NCBI GenBank assembly: GCA_016787265.1
Contig: JAEUVF010000016.1
Location: forward strand, 62,001 to 126,000
Direction of reading: 5' to 3'
Length of the DNA stretch: 64,000 bases
Source of the DNA: Flavipsychrobacter sp.
GTDB lineage: Bacteria > Bacteroidota > Bacteroidia > Chitinophagales > Chitinophagaceae
The translations under genes and the position numbers were made by a program. The notes beneath the pieces are model-generated. The model had not been told where the DNA came from, did no database searches, and saw only the letters and a program-made list of their open reading frames with translations. Below are positions 8,584 through 17,188 of this stretch, in pieces. The first letter of the stretch is position 1. The number at the start of each line of letters is the position of its first letter.

Positions 8584-11013
8584 TTATTCTGAACGAAGAC
8601 TTTTGATCGGATTGGTGATGGCTGCTTTTATTGCTTGTCCACCTACTGTTAGCAAGGCAATCAAGGCTGCAATACATCCTGCCAGCAGAAATACCCACCA
8701 GCCCAGGGATGTTTTGAAAGCGAAATTCTCCAGCCATTTGTTCATGGCATACCAGGCCAGGGGGAAAGCTATCAGGGCTGCTATACCCACCAGTTTCAGG
8801 AAGTCGCGCGTAAGCAGACTTACAATTTGCTGAACGGTTGCTCCCAATACTTTACGTACACCAATTTCCTTGTTCCGTTGTTCAGCCATGAAGGCTGCAA
8901 GTCCAAATAAGCCAAGACAGGCAATCAGGATGGTCAGGATCGCGAAGCTCAACGCCAGCTGTCCAACCCGCTGTTCTGCTTCGTACATACGGGAGAAGGA
9001 TTCATCCAGGAAGCTGTATTCAAAAGGCATTCCTGGAGCCATCTTATTCCAGACTCCCTCAATTTGGGACAGGAGTGCTTTGATCTGGCTGGTATTAACT
9101 TTGAAAGCAATTGACCAGTCGGCCGGTTTAAGCCAGAAGGCCACCGGACCAATCTGCTGCTTCATAGACTCAAAATGAAAATTCTTCACCACTCCAATAA
9201 TAGTATAGGGTTCAGTTGTTCCTCCATTATTCCCTGCGTATAATTTTTTGCCCACCGGGTTATCCAACCCCATCAGTGCTGCAGTTGTTTCATTGATGAT
9301 TATGGCAGATGAGTCTGTTCCGAATTCTTTTGAAAAATTCCTGCCGTATTTCATTTCCATTCCCAGTAATGGAATATAATTTTCATCGATTCCCCATATT
9401 TGCATATTCAGTCCGGAACTGGAGGTCATTGTGGCCTGGGTAGAAAAAGTCCGGTCAGTTCTTGCACTTTCTGCTACAGGTATAAAGCCGCTGTAAGTGC
9501 TTCCGGTTACGCCTGATAATTTCATGATTTCATTCCGGAATCCTTCCTTCTGTGTATCTAATGTATATGTATTGTTGATCACCAATACCTGTTCTTTATT
9601 AAAACCAATGTTCCTGGTTTGAATATAATTTAACTGGCGATAAATGATGATGGTTCCAACAATGAGGATGATCGAGGTAACAAATTGTACTACGACAAGT
9701 GTGCTTCTCAGTCCAGCTTTACTGCTTCCGGTACTGAATTTCGATTTCAAGACCTGCAATGGCTGAAAAGCGGAGAGAAAAAATGCCGGATAAGTTCCAG
9801 CGAGTAATCCGACCAGTAAGGGAAGGAGTAAATAAATACTGACGGATCCTGGAGTAAACAGGTCACGAATTACAAATTGTTTACCGGAAAGTTCATTAAA
9901 CAGCGGAAGCAGCAATACTGCGCACAGTAAAGCAATTCCAATTGATACATAGGCCAGCAATGTAGATTCAGTCAGAAACTGCTTTACCAATGCTCCTTTC
10001 CCGGAACCCAGCACCTTCCGTATCCCAACTTCACGGGCACGGTTAGCCGATCTAGCAGTTGCCAGGTTCATAAAATTGATACAGGCGATCAGTAATATAA
10101 ACAGAGCTACTGCAGAGAAAATGTAAACATATTGAATGTTGCCATTTACCGCCAGTTCCGGAAATCGGTTGGAATGCAGGTGGATATCGGTCAGGGCTGT
10201 TAAGCTGTACTGTAGTTTATTGCCGGACTGCTCAAATTCTTCTATGCTTTTAATCTGCATTTCCTGTTGTGCTACCGGTAACACATGGCGCATTATATAT
10301 CCCGGGAATTTTGCTTCGAGGCTGGCCGGATTAGCGCCAGTTTTTAGCAACAGATAGGTCTGAAAATTATGGCTCAGGATTTGTCCAAACTGATAACCGC
10401 AGTTTTCCATAGCAAACAAAAAGTCCGGTCGATAATGAGATTGTTTGGGTACATCTTCCATTACTCCGGTAATCTTGTAGAGCGTCGATCCATTTTCATT
10501 GGTTTCAAGGTTTTTCCCGATTACATCAGTGGTTCCAAAATATTTTTCAGCCATTGAACGGGAAAGGACTACAGTGTTGGGTTCATCCAATGCATGTTTC
10601 AAATCTCCGGCCACCGCTTTTGCGGAAAAGACATCGAAATAAGTGGAATCTACATGAGCCACTTTTGGTTCATTTAAAAATGCCGACCCTTTTTTGATCA
10701 TTTTGGCACCTGAGCTGTTATAGATCCGGGTATATTCTTCGATTTCGGGATAGTCTTTTTTTAACAATTCTCCCATGGGATCAGATGCTACTGCCAGATT
10801 CAATTCTGTTCCTCCCATCACTATATCAACATTGATCCGATAGATGCGATCTGCATTTTCATGATACCGGTCATATCTTAATTCATTGGTTACATATAAC
10901 ATGATCAACAGAAAACAGGTGAGGCCTGCTGCAAGTCCCACAATATTCAGCGTCGTAAAGAATTTATTCTTTACCAGGCTGCGATAAGCGATTTTCCAAT
11001 GATTCGTCAACAT
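8584..11013 (-). CDS. ABC transporter permease, double MacB/FtsX type (paralogue 2)
   Basis: 809 residues when started at the ATG at 11013 (MLTNHWKIAYRSL). An in-frame ATG at 11037 would add eight polar residues, but the family normally begins just before the first helix, so the inner start is preferred. Two MacB units are visible: coupling motifs RAREVGIRKVLGSGKG in the first half and QRNKEIGVRKVLGATVQQ in the second, with large periplasmic cores between helices. It ends NPIKSLRSE. It is co-directional with paralogues 1 and 3 with short gaps. It is a predicted inner-membrane component of the efflux pump; no specific substrate signal is visible. Confidence 0.92.
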   Translation of the reverse strand: MLTNHWKIAYRSLVKNKFFTTLNIVGLAAGLTCFLLIMLYVTNELRYDRYHENADRIYRINVDIVMGGTELNLAVASDPMGELLKKDYPEIEEYTRIYNSSGAKMIKKGSAFLNEPKVAHVDSTYFDVFSAKAVAGDLKHALDEPNTVVLSRSMAEKYFGTTDVIGKNLETNENGSTLYKITGVMEDVPKQSHYRPDFLFAMENCGYQFGQILSHNFQTYLLLKTGANPASLEAKFPGYIMRHVLPVAQQEMQIKSIEEFEQSGNKLQYSLTALTDIHLHSNRFPELAVNGNIQYVYIFSAVALFILLIACINFMNLATARSANRAREVGIRKVLGSGKGALVKQFLTESTLLAYVSIGIALLCAVLLLPLFNELSGKQFVIRDLFTPGSVSIYLLLPLLVGLLAGTYPAFFLSAFQPLQVLKSKFSTGSSKAGLRSTLVVVQFVTSIILIVGTIIIYRQLNYIQTRNIGFNKEQVLVINNTYTLDTQKEGFRNEIMKLSGVTGSTYSGFIPVAESARTDRTFSTQATMTSSSGLNMQIWGIDENYIPLLGMEMKYGRNFSKEFGTDSSAIIINETTAALMGLDNPVGKKLYAGNNGGTTEPYTIIGVVKNFHFESMKQQIGPVAFWLKPADWSIAFKVNTSQIKALLSQIEGVWNKMAPGMPFEYSFLDESFSRMYEAEQRVGQLALSFAILTILIACLGLFGLAAFMAEQRNKEIGVRKVLGATVQQIVSLLTRDFLKLVGIAALIAFPLAWYAMNKWLENFAFKTSLGWWVFLLAGCIAALIALLTVGGQAIKAAITNPIKSLRSE

Positions 11014-11058
11014 GTCTATATTATTAAGTTGTTTCATCCACCGGTTAGGTGGAACCCA

Positions 11059-13416
11059 CTATTCTGATCTCAACGAGGTAACCGGATTTTTAAGGGCGGT
11101 ACGGGAAGCATTCAGGCTGATTGTAATCCAGGCGAGTAACGCTACAGCTGCTGCTACCAGTAGAAATACAAGTGGATTGATGCTGATACGGTAAGCATAA
11201 TTCGACAACCAGCCATTCATCATCCACCAGGTCATGGGAATGGCAATCATGAAAGCGAGTGCGATCAGGATGGCAAATTCTTTAGAAAGCAGTAGAAGCA
11301 ATTGCTGAATGGAAGCTCCCAGTACTTTTCTTATACCGATTTCTTTCTTGCGGCGCTCAATGGCGAAGGATACCAGGCCGAATAAACCAAGACAACAAAC
11401 AAAAATGGCTAATCCTGAAAATATTACAGCCAGAGTGCCTACCAGTTTTTCATTATTAAATTTCTCGTTGAAAAAGTCATCAATAAAGCGGTACTCAAAA
11501 AGGTAATCCGGACTTAACCGATTATGCAATGCTTCAATTTTTGCAACTGCTTTTTTAATATCGACACCTTCTTTAAAGCGGATATTGACGCGGCCGGCCC
11601 AACCACCACCTTGCACCAGCATCATGGGGTCTGGAGCTGCATAGGGTGAGTTGATCACCATATTATCAATCACTCCAACAATTTTTCTGGTTCTTCCTGC
11701 CCATTGAATCTCCTTTCCGACAGGATCTTTTATTCCCATTACGTCAATTGCAGCTTTGTTAAATATTACCTGGTGTGTGTCACTTGCAAGGAAATCGCGA
11801 CCGTCCAGCAGTTTTGCCTGAACTGTTTTGGCAAAATCTTCATCAGTGAACATGAAACCAATAACCAGGTTATCCGATTGGGGCATGCCACTCATTTGAA
11901 TACCCGATGTATAACCGAAGAGATCTGTTATCTGGTTACCGGTTCGGTTGACTGATTCCACCCATCCAGTTGCATACAATTCATTTTTAAAAGCGGAAAG
12001 CTGCCGGTCTAGCTGAGTCGAGGAATTCACCATCAGCAGATTTTCCTGTTTGTAGCCAAGGTCTCTTTGCTGAACGAAGTTGATTTGCTGATAGATTAAC
12101 AAAGTTGCTGAAATCAGCAGGATGGATATCGTGAATTGTGCCGTAACCAAAACTTTACGTGGAGTAAAATTGGTTTTACCCAATGAGAAACTTCCCTTGA
12201 GTACTTTAACCGGATTAAAACCTGACAGATAAAATGCGGGGTAGCTACCTGCAATGATGCCAGTCAATAATATCACACCCCCACCAAGCAGCCACCAGTA
12301 AGGATCCTGGAATGGCAAACGAATGGGTTGATTCAGCAGTCTGCTAAAAGGAGTAACTGCGATCCAAACGATTAATACAGCAACCAGGAAGGACGCAATC
12401 GCCATCAGCACAGATTCAGCAACAAACTGCACGATCAGTTGCTTACGCATGGATCCCAATGTTTTCCGGATACCCACTTCTTTAGCTCTTTTTTCTGATC
12501 TGGCAGTGGAAAGGTTCATGAAATTGACACAGGCAATCAATAAAATCACTATTGCTATCCAGGTAAAAAGTTGAACATATTGAATCCGTCCGCCTGTATT
12601 AATCCCCTCCCGGAATTCTTCGTATAAGCGCCACCGTTCCATTGGGTGAAGTAGTATCTCACCGCGTGTAGTAGGGTTTTCTGAGCCGGTTTTCTGTTTG
12701 ATCAATGCCAGTGTTTTGGCTTCCACTGATTTTTTATCAGCGCCCTCCCGAAGCAGAAAAAAAACACGGTTGCCGCAATTCACCCAATCAGATTGAGCTT
12801 CTTTTACCCATTGTGCGGAAGGATTAAAGGATTGGAGCAGGTCAAATTGAACCGTGTTGGTCCGCGCCGGATCTTTTACAACTGCTTTTACATAAACTGT
12901 TCGGTCGTTGTTTAATTTCACAGCTTCGCCAACAATATTAATTCGGTTGAACAGGCTGCGGGCGGTGGATTCTGTAACCAAAATGCCATCTGGATCCTGT
13001 AATCCTGCTGGTTCACCTTCGAGGAATTGAACAGTGAAAATATCCAGGAACTCAGGGGTAGTGGTCACCGCTTGCCGGTTCAGCTTCTTTTCTCCAACAG
13101 TAAGCAGTACTGTAGATGGAAAACCCGTCACACTTGCTTTTTCCACTTCGGGTATCGAACTCATGGCCGCTGCAGGAAGCGGAAACATCATATCACTTCC
13201 GGTATTAATCTCCCCATTAAAATTCCGGTTAACCATAACGTGGTGAATCCGGTCGTATTTTTCATTGTCTTTGTCCCAGGAACGCTCACTATAGACCCAT
13301 AGGAATATAAGCAGGGTAGCAGCCATCCCGATGGATAATCCTGTAATGTTCAGGAAGGTAAAGAACCTGTTTTTGAGCAGGTTTCTGTAAGCCAGTTTAA
13401 AATAATTGAAAATCAT
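11059..13416 (-). CDS. ABC transporter permease, double MacB/FtsX type (paralogue 1)
   Basis: 785 residues, the first permease gene of the operon, 12 bp downstream of the first ATPase. It has an N-terminal helix after MIFNYFKLAYRNL, a periplasmic core, an FtsX block with KRAKEVGIRKTLGSMRKQ, then a second core and a second FtsX block with RRKKEIGIRKVLGASIQQ. It ends NPVTSLRSE. The directly adjacent intact ATPase is its most likely motor. Sequence divergence among the four long permeases is high outside the coupling motifs and carboxy tails. They are old paralogues rather than a recent tandem duplication. Confidence 0.92.
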   Translation of the reverse strand: MIFNYFKLAYRNLLKNRFFTFLNITGLSIGMAATLLIFLWVYSERSWDKDNEKYDRIHHVMVNRNFNGEINTGSDMMFPLPAAAMSSIPEVEKASVTGFPSTVLLTVGEKKLNRQAVTTTPEFLDIFTVQFLEGEPAGLQDPDGILVTESTARSLFNRINIVGEAVKLNNDRTVYVKAVVKDPARTNTVQFDLLQSFNPSAQWVKEAQSDWVNCGNRVFFLLREGADKKSVEAKTLALIKQKTGSENPTTRGEILLHPMERWRLYEEFREGINTGGRIQYVQLFTWIAIVILLIACVNFMNLSTARSEKRAKEVGIRKTLGSMRKQLIVQFVAESVLMAIASFLVAVLIVWIAVTPFSRLLNQPIRLPFQDPYWWLLGGGVILLTGIIAGSYPAFYLSGFNPVKVLKGSFSLGKTNFTPRKVLVTAQFTISILLISATLLIYQQINFVQQRDLGYKQENLLMVNSSTQLDRQLSAFKNELYATGWVESVNRTGNQITDLFGYTSGIQMSGMPQSDNLVIGFMFTDEDFAKTVQAKLLDGRDFLASDTHQVIFNKAAIDVMGIKDPVGKEIQWAGRTRKIVGVIDNMVINSPYAAPDPMMLVQGGGWAGRVNIRFKEGVDIKKAVAKIEALHNRLSPDYLFEYRFIDDFFNEKFNNEKLVGTLAVIFSGLAIFVCCLGLFGLVSFAIERRKKEIGIRKVLGASIQQLLLLLSKEFAILIALAFMIAIPMTWWMMNGWLSNYAYRISINPLVFLLVAAAVALLAWITISLNASRTALKNPVTSLRSE

Positions 13417-13428
13417 AACAGAACTATG

Positions 13429-14106
13429 TTAGACCATGATATTTTCCATTACAGTCTGGCCATCCAGCATGCGTACAATGCGATGGCTGTACCGGGCATC
13501 GTGCTCGGAGTGAGTTACCATGATGATAGTGGTGCCCTGTTCGTTCAGGTCTGTCAGCAGTTGCATTACTTCATTACCATTGGAGGAATCGAGGTTTCCG
13601 GTCGGTTCATCCGCAAGAATGAGTTTGGGATTGTTCACAACGGCTCTGGCAACGGCAACCCTTTGCTGTTGTCCACCAGATAACTGTTGCGGATAGTGGT
13701 TTCGGCGATGCATGATCACCATTTTATCCAGTACCTCTTCCACAATCTTTTTTCTATCTGCCGGTTTCACCCCCGTATAAATCAGCGGAAGTTCCACATT
13801 CTCATAAACTGTTAATTCGTCGATGAGGTTGAAACTCTGAAATACGAACCCGATATTGTGTTTTCTCAGGTCTGCCCGTTTACGTTCATTAAAACCAGCC
13901 ACTTCGATTCCGTTGAAAAGGAAGGAGCCTGCGTCTGGGTCATCAAGGAGCCCAAGTATATTAAGTAAGGTGGACTTACCACAACCGGAGGGGCCCATGA
14001 TAGCAACAAATTCTCCTTCTTTCACTTCTAAAGAAAGTTTGTTTAAGGCAACCGTTTCCACTTCTTCGGTGCGGTAAATTTTTTCGAGATTACTGATCTT
14101 GATCAT
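13429..14106 (-). CDS. ABC transporter ATP-binding protein (LolD/MacB type), first copy
   Basis: 225 residues, a complete nucleotide-binding domain. Walker A is GPSGCGKST near residue 40, followed by Q-loop FVFQSFNLIDE, signature LSGGQQQRVAVARA, Walker B LILADEP, D-loop GNLDSS and H-loop VTHSEHD. All catalytic motifs are canonical, unlike the second ATPase of the operon. It starts 15 bp after the small secreted-peptide ORF and ends 12 bp before the first permease. It should hydrolyse ATP in the cytoplasm to drive the MacB-like permeases downstream. The family call is firm; whether it serves all five permeases or only some is open. Confidence 0.95.
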   Translation of the reverse strand: MIKISNLEKIYRTEEVETVALNKLSLEVKEGEFVAIMGPSGCGKSTLLNILGLLDDPDAGSFLFNGIEVAGFNERKRADLRKHNIGFVFQSFNLIDELTVYENVELPLIYTGVKPADRKKIVEEVLDKMVIMHRRNHYPQQLSGGQQQRVAVARAVVNNPKLILADEPTGNLDSSNGNEVMQLLTDLNEQGTTIIMVTHSEHDARYSHRIVRMLDGQTVMENIMV

Positions 14107-14121
14107 ACAAGGGATGATTTA

Positions 14122-14322
14122 TTATATGGTGGTGAGAATGAAAAGAGGAGAGGATTCTTCCAGCATGCTGGTGGATTCCTCCTGGACAAGGTTTAATGGT
14201 TCTGCCTGGCAGGCTGTTTGTTTAAATGGATTCACCGTGCAACGTTCTCCACTCATAAGAGGAGCTGTGCCGGAAATCGCTAAGACCAGCAGCAGAAATA
14301 TTTTTGTAAGCATGGAAGACAT
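14122..14322 (-). CDS. Small putative secreted peptide in efflux operon
   Basis: 66 residues, not assigned to any family I know. The first 20 or so residues (MSSMLTKIFLLLVLAISGTA) look like a signal peptide with a short charged start and a long hydrophobic run. The remaining 45 or so residues hold two cysteines (GERC and TAC) and an acidic, serine-rich middle, with a hydrophobic end. An inner ATG at codon 4 is also possible. It lies in the operon's orientation between the fusion protein and the first ATPase, 15 bp before the ATPase start. It could be an exported peptide or pump accessory, or a chance frame. The evidence is only length, signal-like start and position. Confidence 0.45.
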   Translation of the reverse strand: MSSMLTKIFLLLVLAISGTAPLMSGERCTVNPFKQTACQAEPLNLVQEESTSMLEESSPLFILTTI

Positions 14323-14329
14323 TGTATGG

Positions 14330-14357
14330 AATTATGAATTATGAATTCTGAATTAAG
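14330..14357. repeat. Heptamer tandem array (AATTATG type)
   Basis: Four consecutive 7-mers: AATTATG, AATTATG, AATTCTG, AATTAAG. The array sits in the gap between the fusion-protein stop (14397) and the small secreted-peptide ORF (14322). It shares its 7-bp period with the CTTTCAC arrays elsewhere in the window. Confidence 0.7.
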
Positions 14358-14396
14358 GAATAGGTATATTCATTCTTACTTCCTGATTCACACTTC

Positions 14397-15647
14397 TTAT
14401 TTTAATAGGAGTTCCTGGTTATCGCCGAAGTTTTCATAGCTGGAGGTGATAACTTTATCACCGGGTTGAAGGCCTTCGAGCACCTCATAAGTATCCGGAC
14501 TCTGCATGCCCAGCTTCACATCTACTTTATAAGCCATTGTGCCTGCTTCGTTCAGTTTGTAAACCCAGTTACCCCCGGTTTTCTGATAAAAACCTCCTTT
14601 TGGAAGCAGTATCGCCTGCTTTTCATCGGAGAGTGCCAGGCGGATCTGCAAGGTCTGACCTCTACGAATACCCTGCGGTACTTCCTTCTCAAATTCCATA
14701 TCAACCTGAAAACGGCCACCTGTTACCTGGGTGTAAATCTTTTTAATCACCAGCGCATATTCTTTACCGGCAAAGCTGAACGTACCTCGAAGTCCGGTGA
14801 AAATACGGGAGATATAGTGCTCATCTACATCTACCCGTACTTTATATCCACTCATGACATCAAGTTGTCCGAGTCGCTCGCCTTTGTTTTTGGATTGACC
14901 GATTTCTGCATCCAGGGAAGTCAGTTGTCCGTCTACCGGCGCTCTTACAATCAGATCACCCACTTTCTTGCGCATTAACTGGAGGGCATTTTGCATGCGC
15001 TCAAAACTTTGCTGCATTTGTGAAAGCTGCTGGCGGTTGGAAACAGAATCTTTATTTAAAATATCTACAGTCAGTGCTTTTCTGCGAACCTGGTATTCAT
15101 AGAGATTTTTGCTAGACTGGTATTCCTGCTTGCCGATGGCTTTCTGATTAAAAAGACGTTCATTCACTTTGTACAAACGTTCCGCTTCTTTGAGTGCATT
15201 GTCTACTTCTGCCATCTGGTTGAGACGGGTAATGGTATTCTGATCGGCATTGTTTTTGGAGATCTGCATCTGCGTTAATACATTGAATACCTGGGTCTCC
15301 TGGTTGGATAAACTCAATTCAAGATCCGTATTGCTCAGTCGGAGGATCGGCTGACCCTTGGTCATCATTGCACCATCTTCCACATATTTTTCTTCTACCC
15401 GGCCACCCTCCGTTGCATCCAGGTAAATCGTTGTAACCGGAAGCACGATGCCATTCACCGGAATATTTTCCAGGAATACTCCTTTCGTAATTTCACTGAT
15501 GGTGATACGTTCCGGATCTACATTGAGGCGACTCGCACCCTGGGTGAAATAAAAACTTCCGGCCAGCAGGGCAACCAGCGCCGTTATTCCGCCGATCGTT
15601 ACCAGCTTTTGGGATGACCATTTCTTTTTTTCGATGACTCTGTCCAC
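14397..15647 (-). CDS. HlyD/MacA-type periplasmic adaptor (membrane fusion protein)
   Basis: 416 residues. A short basic cytoplasmic start (MDRVIEKKKW) is followed by one membrane helix at about 18-38. The periplasmic part has a split biotinyl-lipoyl motif (near 75-105 and again around 235, VRAPVDGQLTSLDAEIGQ), a long alpha-helical hairpin rich in Q, N and K between them (about 110-230), a beta-barrel region (about 255-340) and a membrane-proximal domain ending GDKVITSSYENFGDNQ. The family role is to bridge the inner-membrane permease and the TolC channel. It is the first gene of the ten-gene efflux operon and diverges from the sigma-54 activator gene across a 185-bp gap that holds the candidate promoter and enhancer. 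Confidence 0.93.
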   Translation of the reverse strand: MDRVIEKKKWSSQKLVTIGGITALVALLAGSFYFTQGASRLNVDPERITISEITKGVFLENIPVNGIVLPVTTIYLDATEGGRVEEKYVEDGAMMTKGQPILRLSNTDLELSLSNQETQVFNVLTQMQISKNNADQNTITRLNQMAEVDNALKEAERLYKVNERLFNQKAIGKQEYQSSKNLYEYQVRRKALTVDILNKDSVSNRQQLSQMQQSFERMQNALQLMRKKVGDLIVRAPVDGQLTSLDAEIGQSKNKGERLGQLDVMSGYKVRVDVDEHYISRIFTGLRGTFSFAGKEYALVIKKIYTQVTGGRFQVDMEFEKEVPQGIRRGQTLQIRLALSDEKQAILLPKGGFYQKTGGNWVYKLNEAGTMAYKVDVKLGMQSPDTYEVLEGLQPGDKVITSSYENFGDNQELLLK

Positions 15648-15683
15648 GTTCTGAAATTTTTCTTGTTAGGCTCATACAGGTAG

Positions 15684-15700
15684 TCTAAACCTTGTGCCAA
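15684..15700 (-). promoter_or_regulatory. Candidate sigma-54-type promoter of the efflux operon
   Basis: On the minus strand TTGGCAC is followed after 5 bases by TTAGA. The -24 box is perfect. The -12 box has AG in place of the usual GC. The fusion-protein start codon is 47 bp downstream of the -24 box, which leaves a leader of roughly 25 nt. The neighbouring divergent gene encodes an activator with the sigma-54 contact motif GAFTDA, which fits. Confidence 0.5.
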
Positions 15701-15751
15701 AATATAATTGATTGATATTCATATAAATATAAACCTGTCATGGTTGGGCGG

Positions 15752-15779
15752 TGTTCGCTTTTGATACAATTACTGTCCG
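15752..15779. promoter_or_regulatory. Candidate enhancer (UAS) of the NtrC-type regulator, site B
   Basis: Plus-strand pattern TGTTCG-N4-TGATACAAT-N3-TGTCCG, matching site A (2455-2482) at 22 of 28 positions with identical internal spacing. It starts 53 bp upstream of the TTGGCAC element at 15694-15700. It also lies 54-81 bp before the activator's own start codon, so it could influence that gene too. Confidence 0.55.
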
Positions 15780-15832
15780 CAATTGAGATATCCGTACAGC
15801 AGAAATAAATCCTATACTTGTGTCTCTGAATT

Positions 15833-17188
15833 ATGACACTGAAAAACGCTTCCATACTGGTAATCGACGATGATACGGATGTACTCACAGCGGTCCGTTT
15901 ACTACTGAAATCTGAAGTCAAAGAAGTTGTAACGGAGAAGAATCCACAGGAGATCAATCACCTGGTGCCTGGCAATCGCTTTGACGTGATTTTACTGGAT
16001 ATGAATTTCAACAGTTCCCTGCATACCGGGAACGAAGGTCTTTTTTGGTTACGCCGAATTAAAGAATTAAAAAGTGATGCAGGTGTTATCATGATCACTG
16101 CTTATGGTGATGTGGATCTCGCAGTGCGGTCGCTCAAAGAGGGCGCTTCAGATTTTGTAGTGAAACCCTGGCATAATGACCGGCTAATCGCGACCATAAA
16201 AGAAGTTTTGAAAAAACGGGCAGGGAAAAATGCGGGTGAGCCCGTGGAAGTAAAAACACTGATTGGTTCTGAGCTTTTAGGAGAATCGGAGCAGATGGAA
16301 GCAATTTTCTACAAAATTGAAAAAATTGCACCTACTGATGCGAATATCCTGGTGCTGGGCGAAAATGGAACGGGTAAAGACCTGATCGCAAGAGCCATTC
16401 ACCAGCATTCCCTTCGGGCAGCGGGCCCCTTTGTGAAAGTGGATGTTGGAGCGCTTACAGAATCCCTGTTTGAAAGTGAATTATTCGGGCACGTAAAAGG
16501 TGCGTTTACAGATGCCCGTGAGGACCGGATGGGTCGCTTCGAAGCAGCTAACGGAGGTACTATTTTCCTGGATGAGATCGGGAATATCAGTTTACAGCAA
16601 CAGGCCAAATTACTCTCAGTATTGCAGAACCGAACGGTGACCCGTCTTGGATCCAATAAAGCAATACCGATAGATGTAAGACTGGTTTGCGCCACTAACC
16701 TGCCGATTCAGGAACTGGCGAATGAAAACAGATTCCGGAAGGATTTGATATATCGTATTAATACAGTGGAAATTGTGGTACCCCCTTTGCGAAAAAGAGG
16801 TAAAGACACCCTGTTGCTGGCGGATCATTTCAATGAATTGTACAGCCAGAAATACATGAAACCACAATTACCCTTTGATAAATCGGCCCGCGAAAAGTTG
16901 TTGAGTTATCCATTTCCCGGTAATGTGCGTGAATTGCAGTATACCATTGAAAGAGCTGTGATCATGGCTGAGGGGGATGAACTGAAAGCGGCTGATCTGT
17001 TGTTCTCGCCAATTGAATTTGCTGCGGAGGAAGGAGAAGAGCCCAAGGAAACAAACCTCAGTACAGTGGAAAAAAACACTATTTTAAAAGTGATCGAAAA
17101 ACACAACGGAAATATAACCAAAGCAGCGAAAGAACTGGGTTTAACCCGAACCGCTTTATACCGTCGACTCAGCAAATATGATATCTGA
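15833..17188 (+). CDS. Sigma-54-dependent response regulator (NtrC family)
   Basis: 451 residues. A receiver domain (about 1-125) has the acidic pocket DDD near residue 14, the phospho-acceptor aspartate in VILLDMNF near 52, and the conserved lysine in VVKPW near 106. A Bacteroidota-type insertion, SLHTGNEG, follows the phosphorylation loop. An AAA+ sigma-54 interaction domain (about 145-370) has Walker A GENGTGKD, the sigma-54 contact loop GAFTDA and Walker B IFLDEIGN. A Fis-type helix-turn-helix closes the protein (NGNITKAAKELGLTRTALYRRL). It overlaps the kinase gene by 11 bp, so they form a pair. It is divergent from the efflux operon and is its probable activator. Confidence 0.95.
   Translation: MTLKNASILVIDDDTDVLTAVRLLLKSEVKEVVTEKNPQEINHLVPGNRFDVILLDMNFNSSLHTGNEGLFWLRRIKELKSDAGVIMITAYGDVDLAVRSLKEGASDFVVKPWHNDRLIATIKEVLKKRAGKNAGEPVEVKTLIGSELLGESEQMEAIFYKIEKIAPTDANILVLGENGTGKDLIARAIHQHSLRAAGPFVKVDVGALTESLFESELFGHVKGAFTDAREDRMGRFEAANGGTIFLDEIGNISLQQQAKLLSVLQNRTVTRLGSNKAIPIDVRLVCATNLPIQELANENRFRKDLIYRINTVEIVVPPLRKRGKDTLLLADHFNELYSQKYMKPQLPFDKSAREKLLSYPFPGNVRELQYTIERAVIMAEGDELKAADLLFSPIEFAAEEGEEPKETNLSTVEKNTILKVIEKHNGNITKAAKELGLTRTALYRRLSKYDI

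Noticed and set aside
10698..10708. TGGCAC inside a permease gene as sigma-54 promoter
   Set aside because: It lies within coding sequence with no start codon at a suitable distance downstream and no enhancer-like element.
2508..13416. Recent tandem duplication or assembly artefact of permease genes
   Set aside because: The permeases differ throughout apart from coupling motifs and tails, so they are old paralogues.
14466..14978. 170-codon plus-strand frame
   Set aside because: Antisense to the HlyD-type adaptor, whose lipoyl and hairpin domains are clear.
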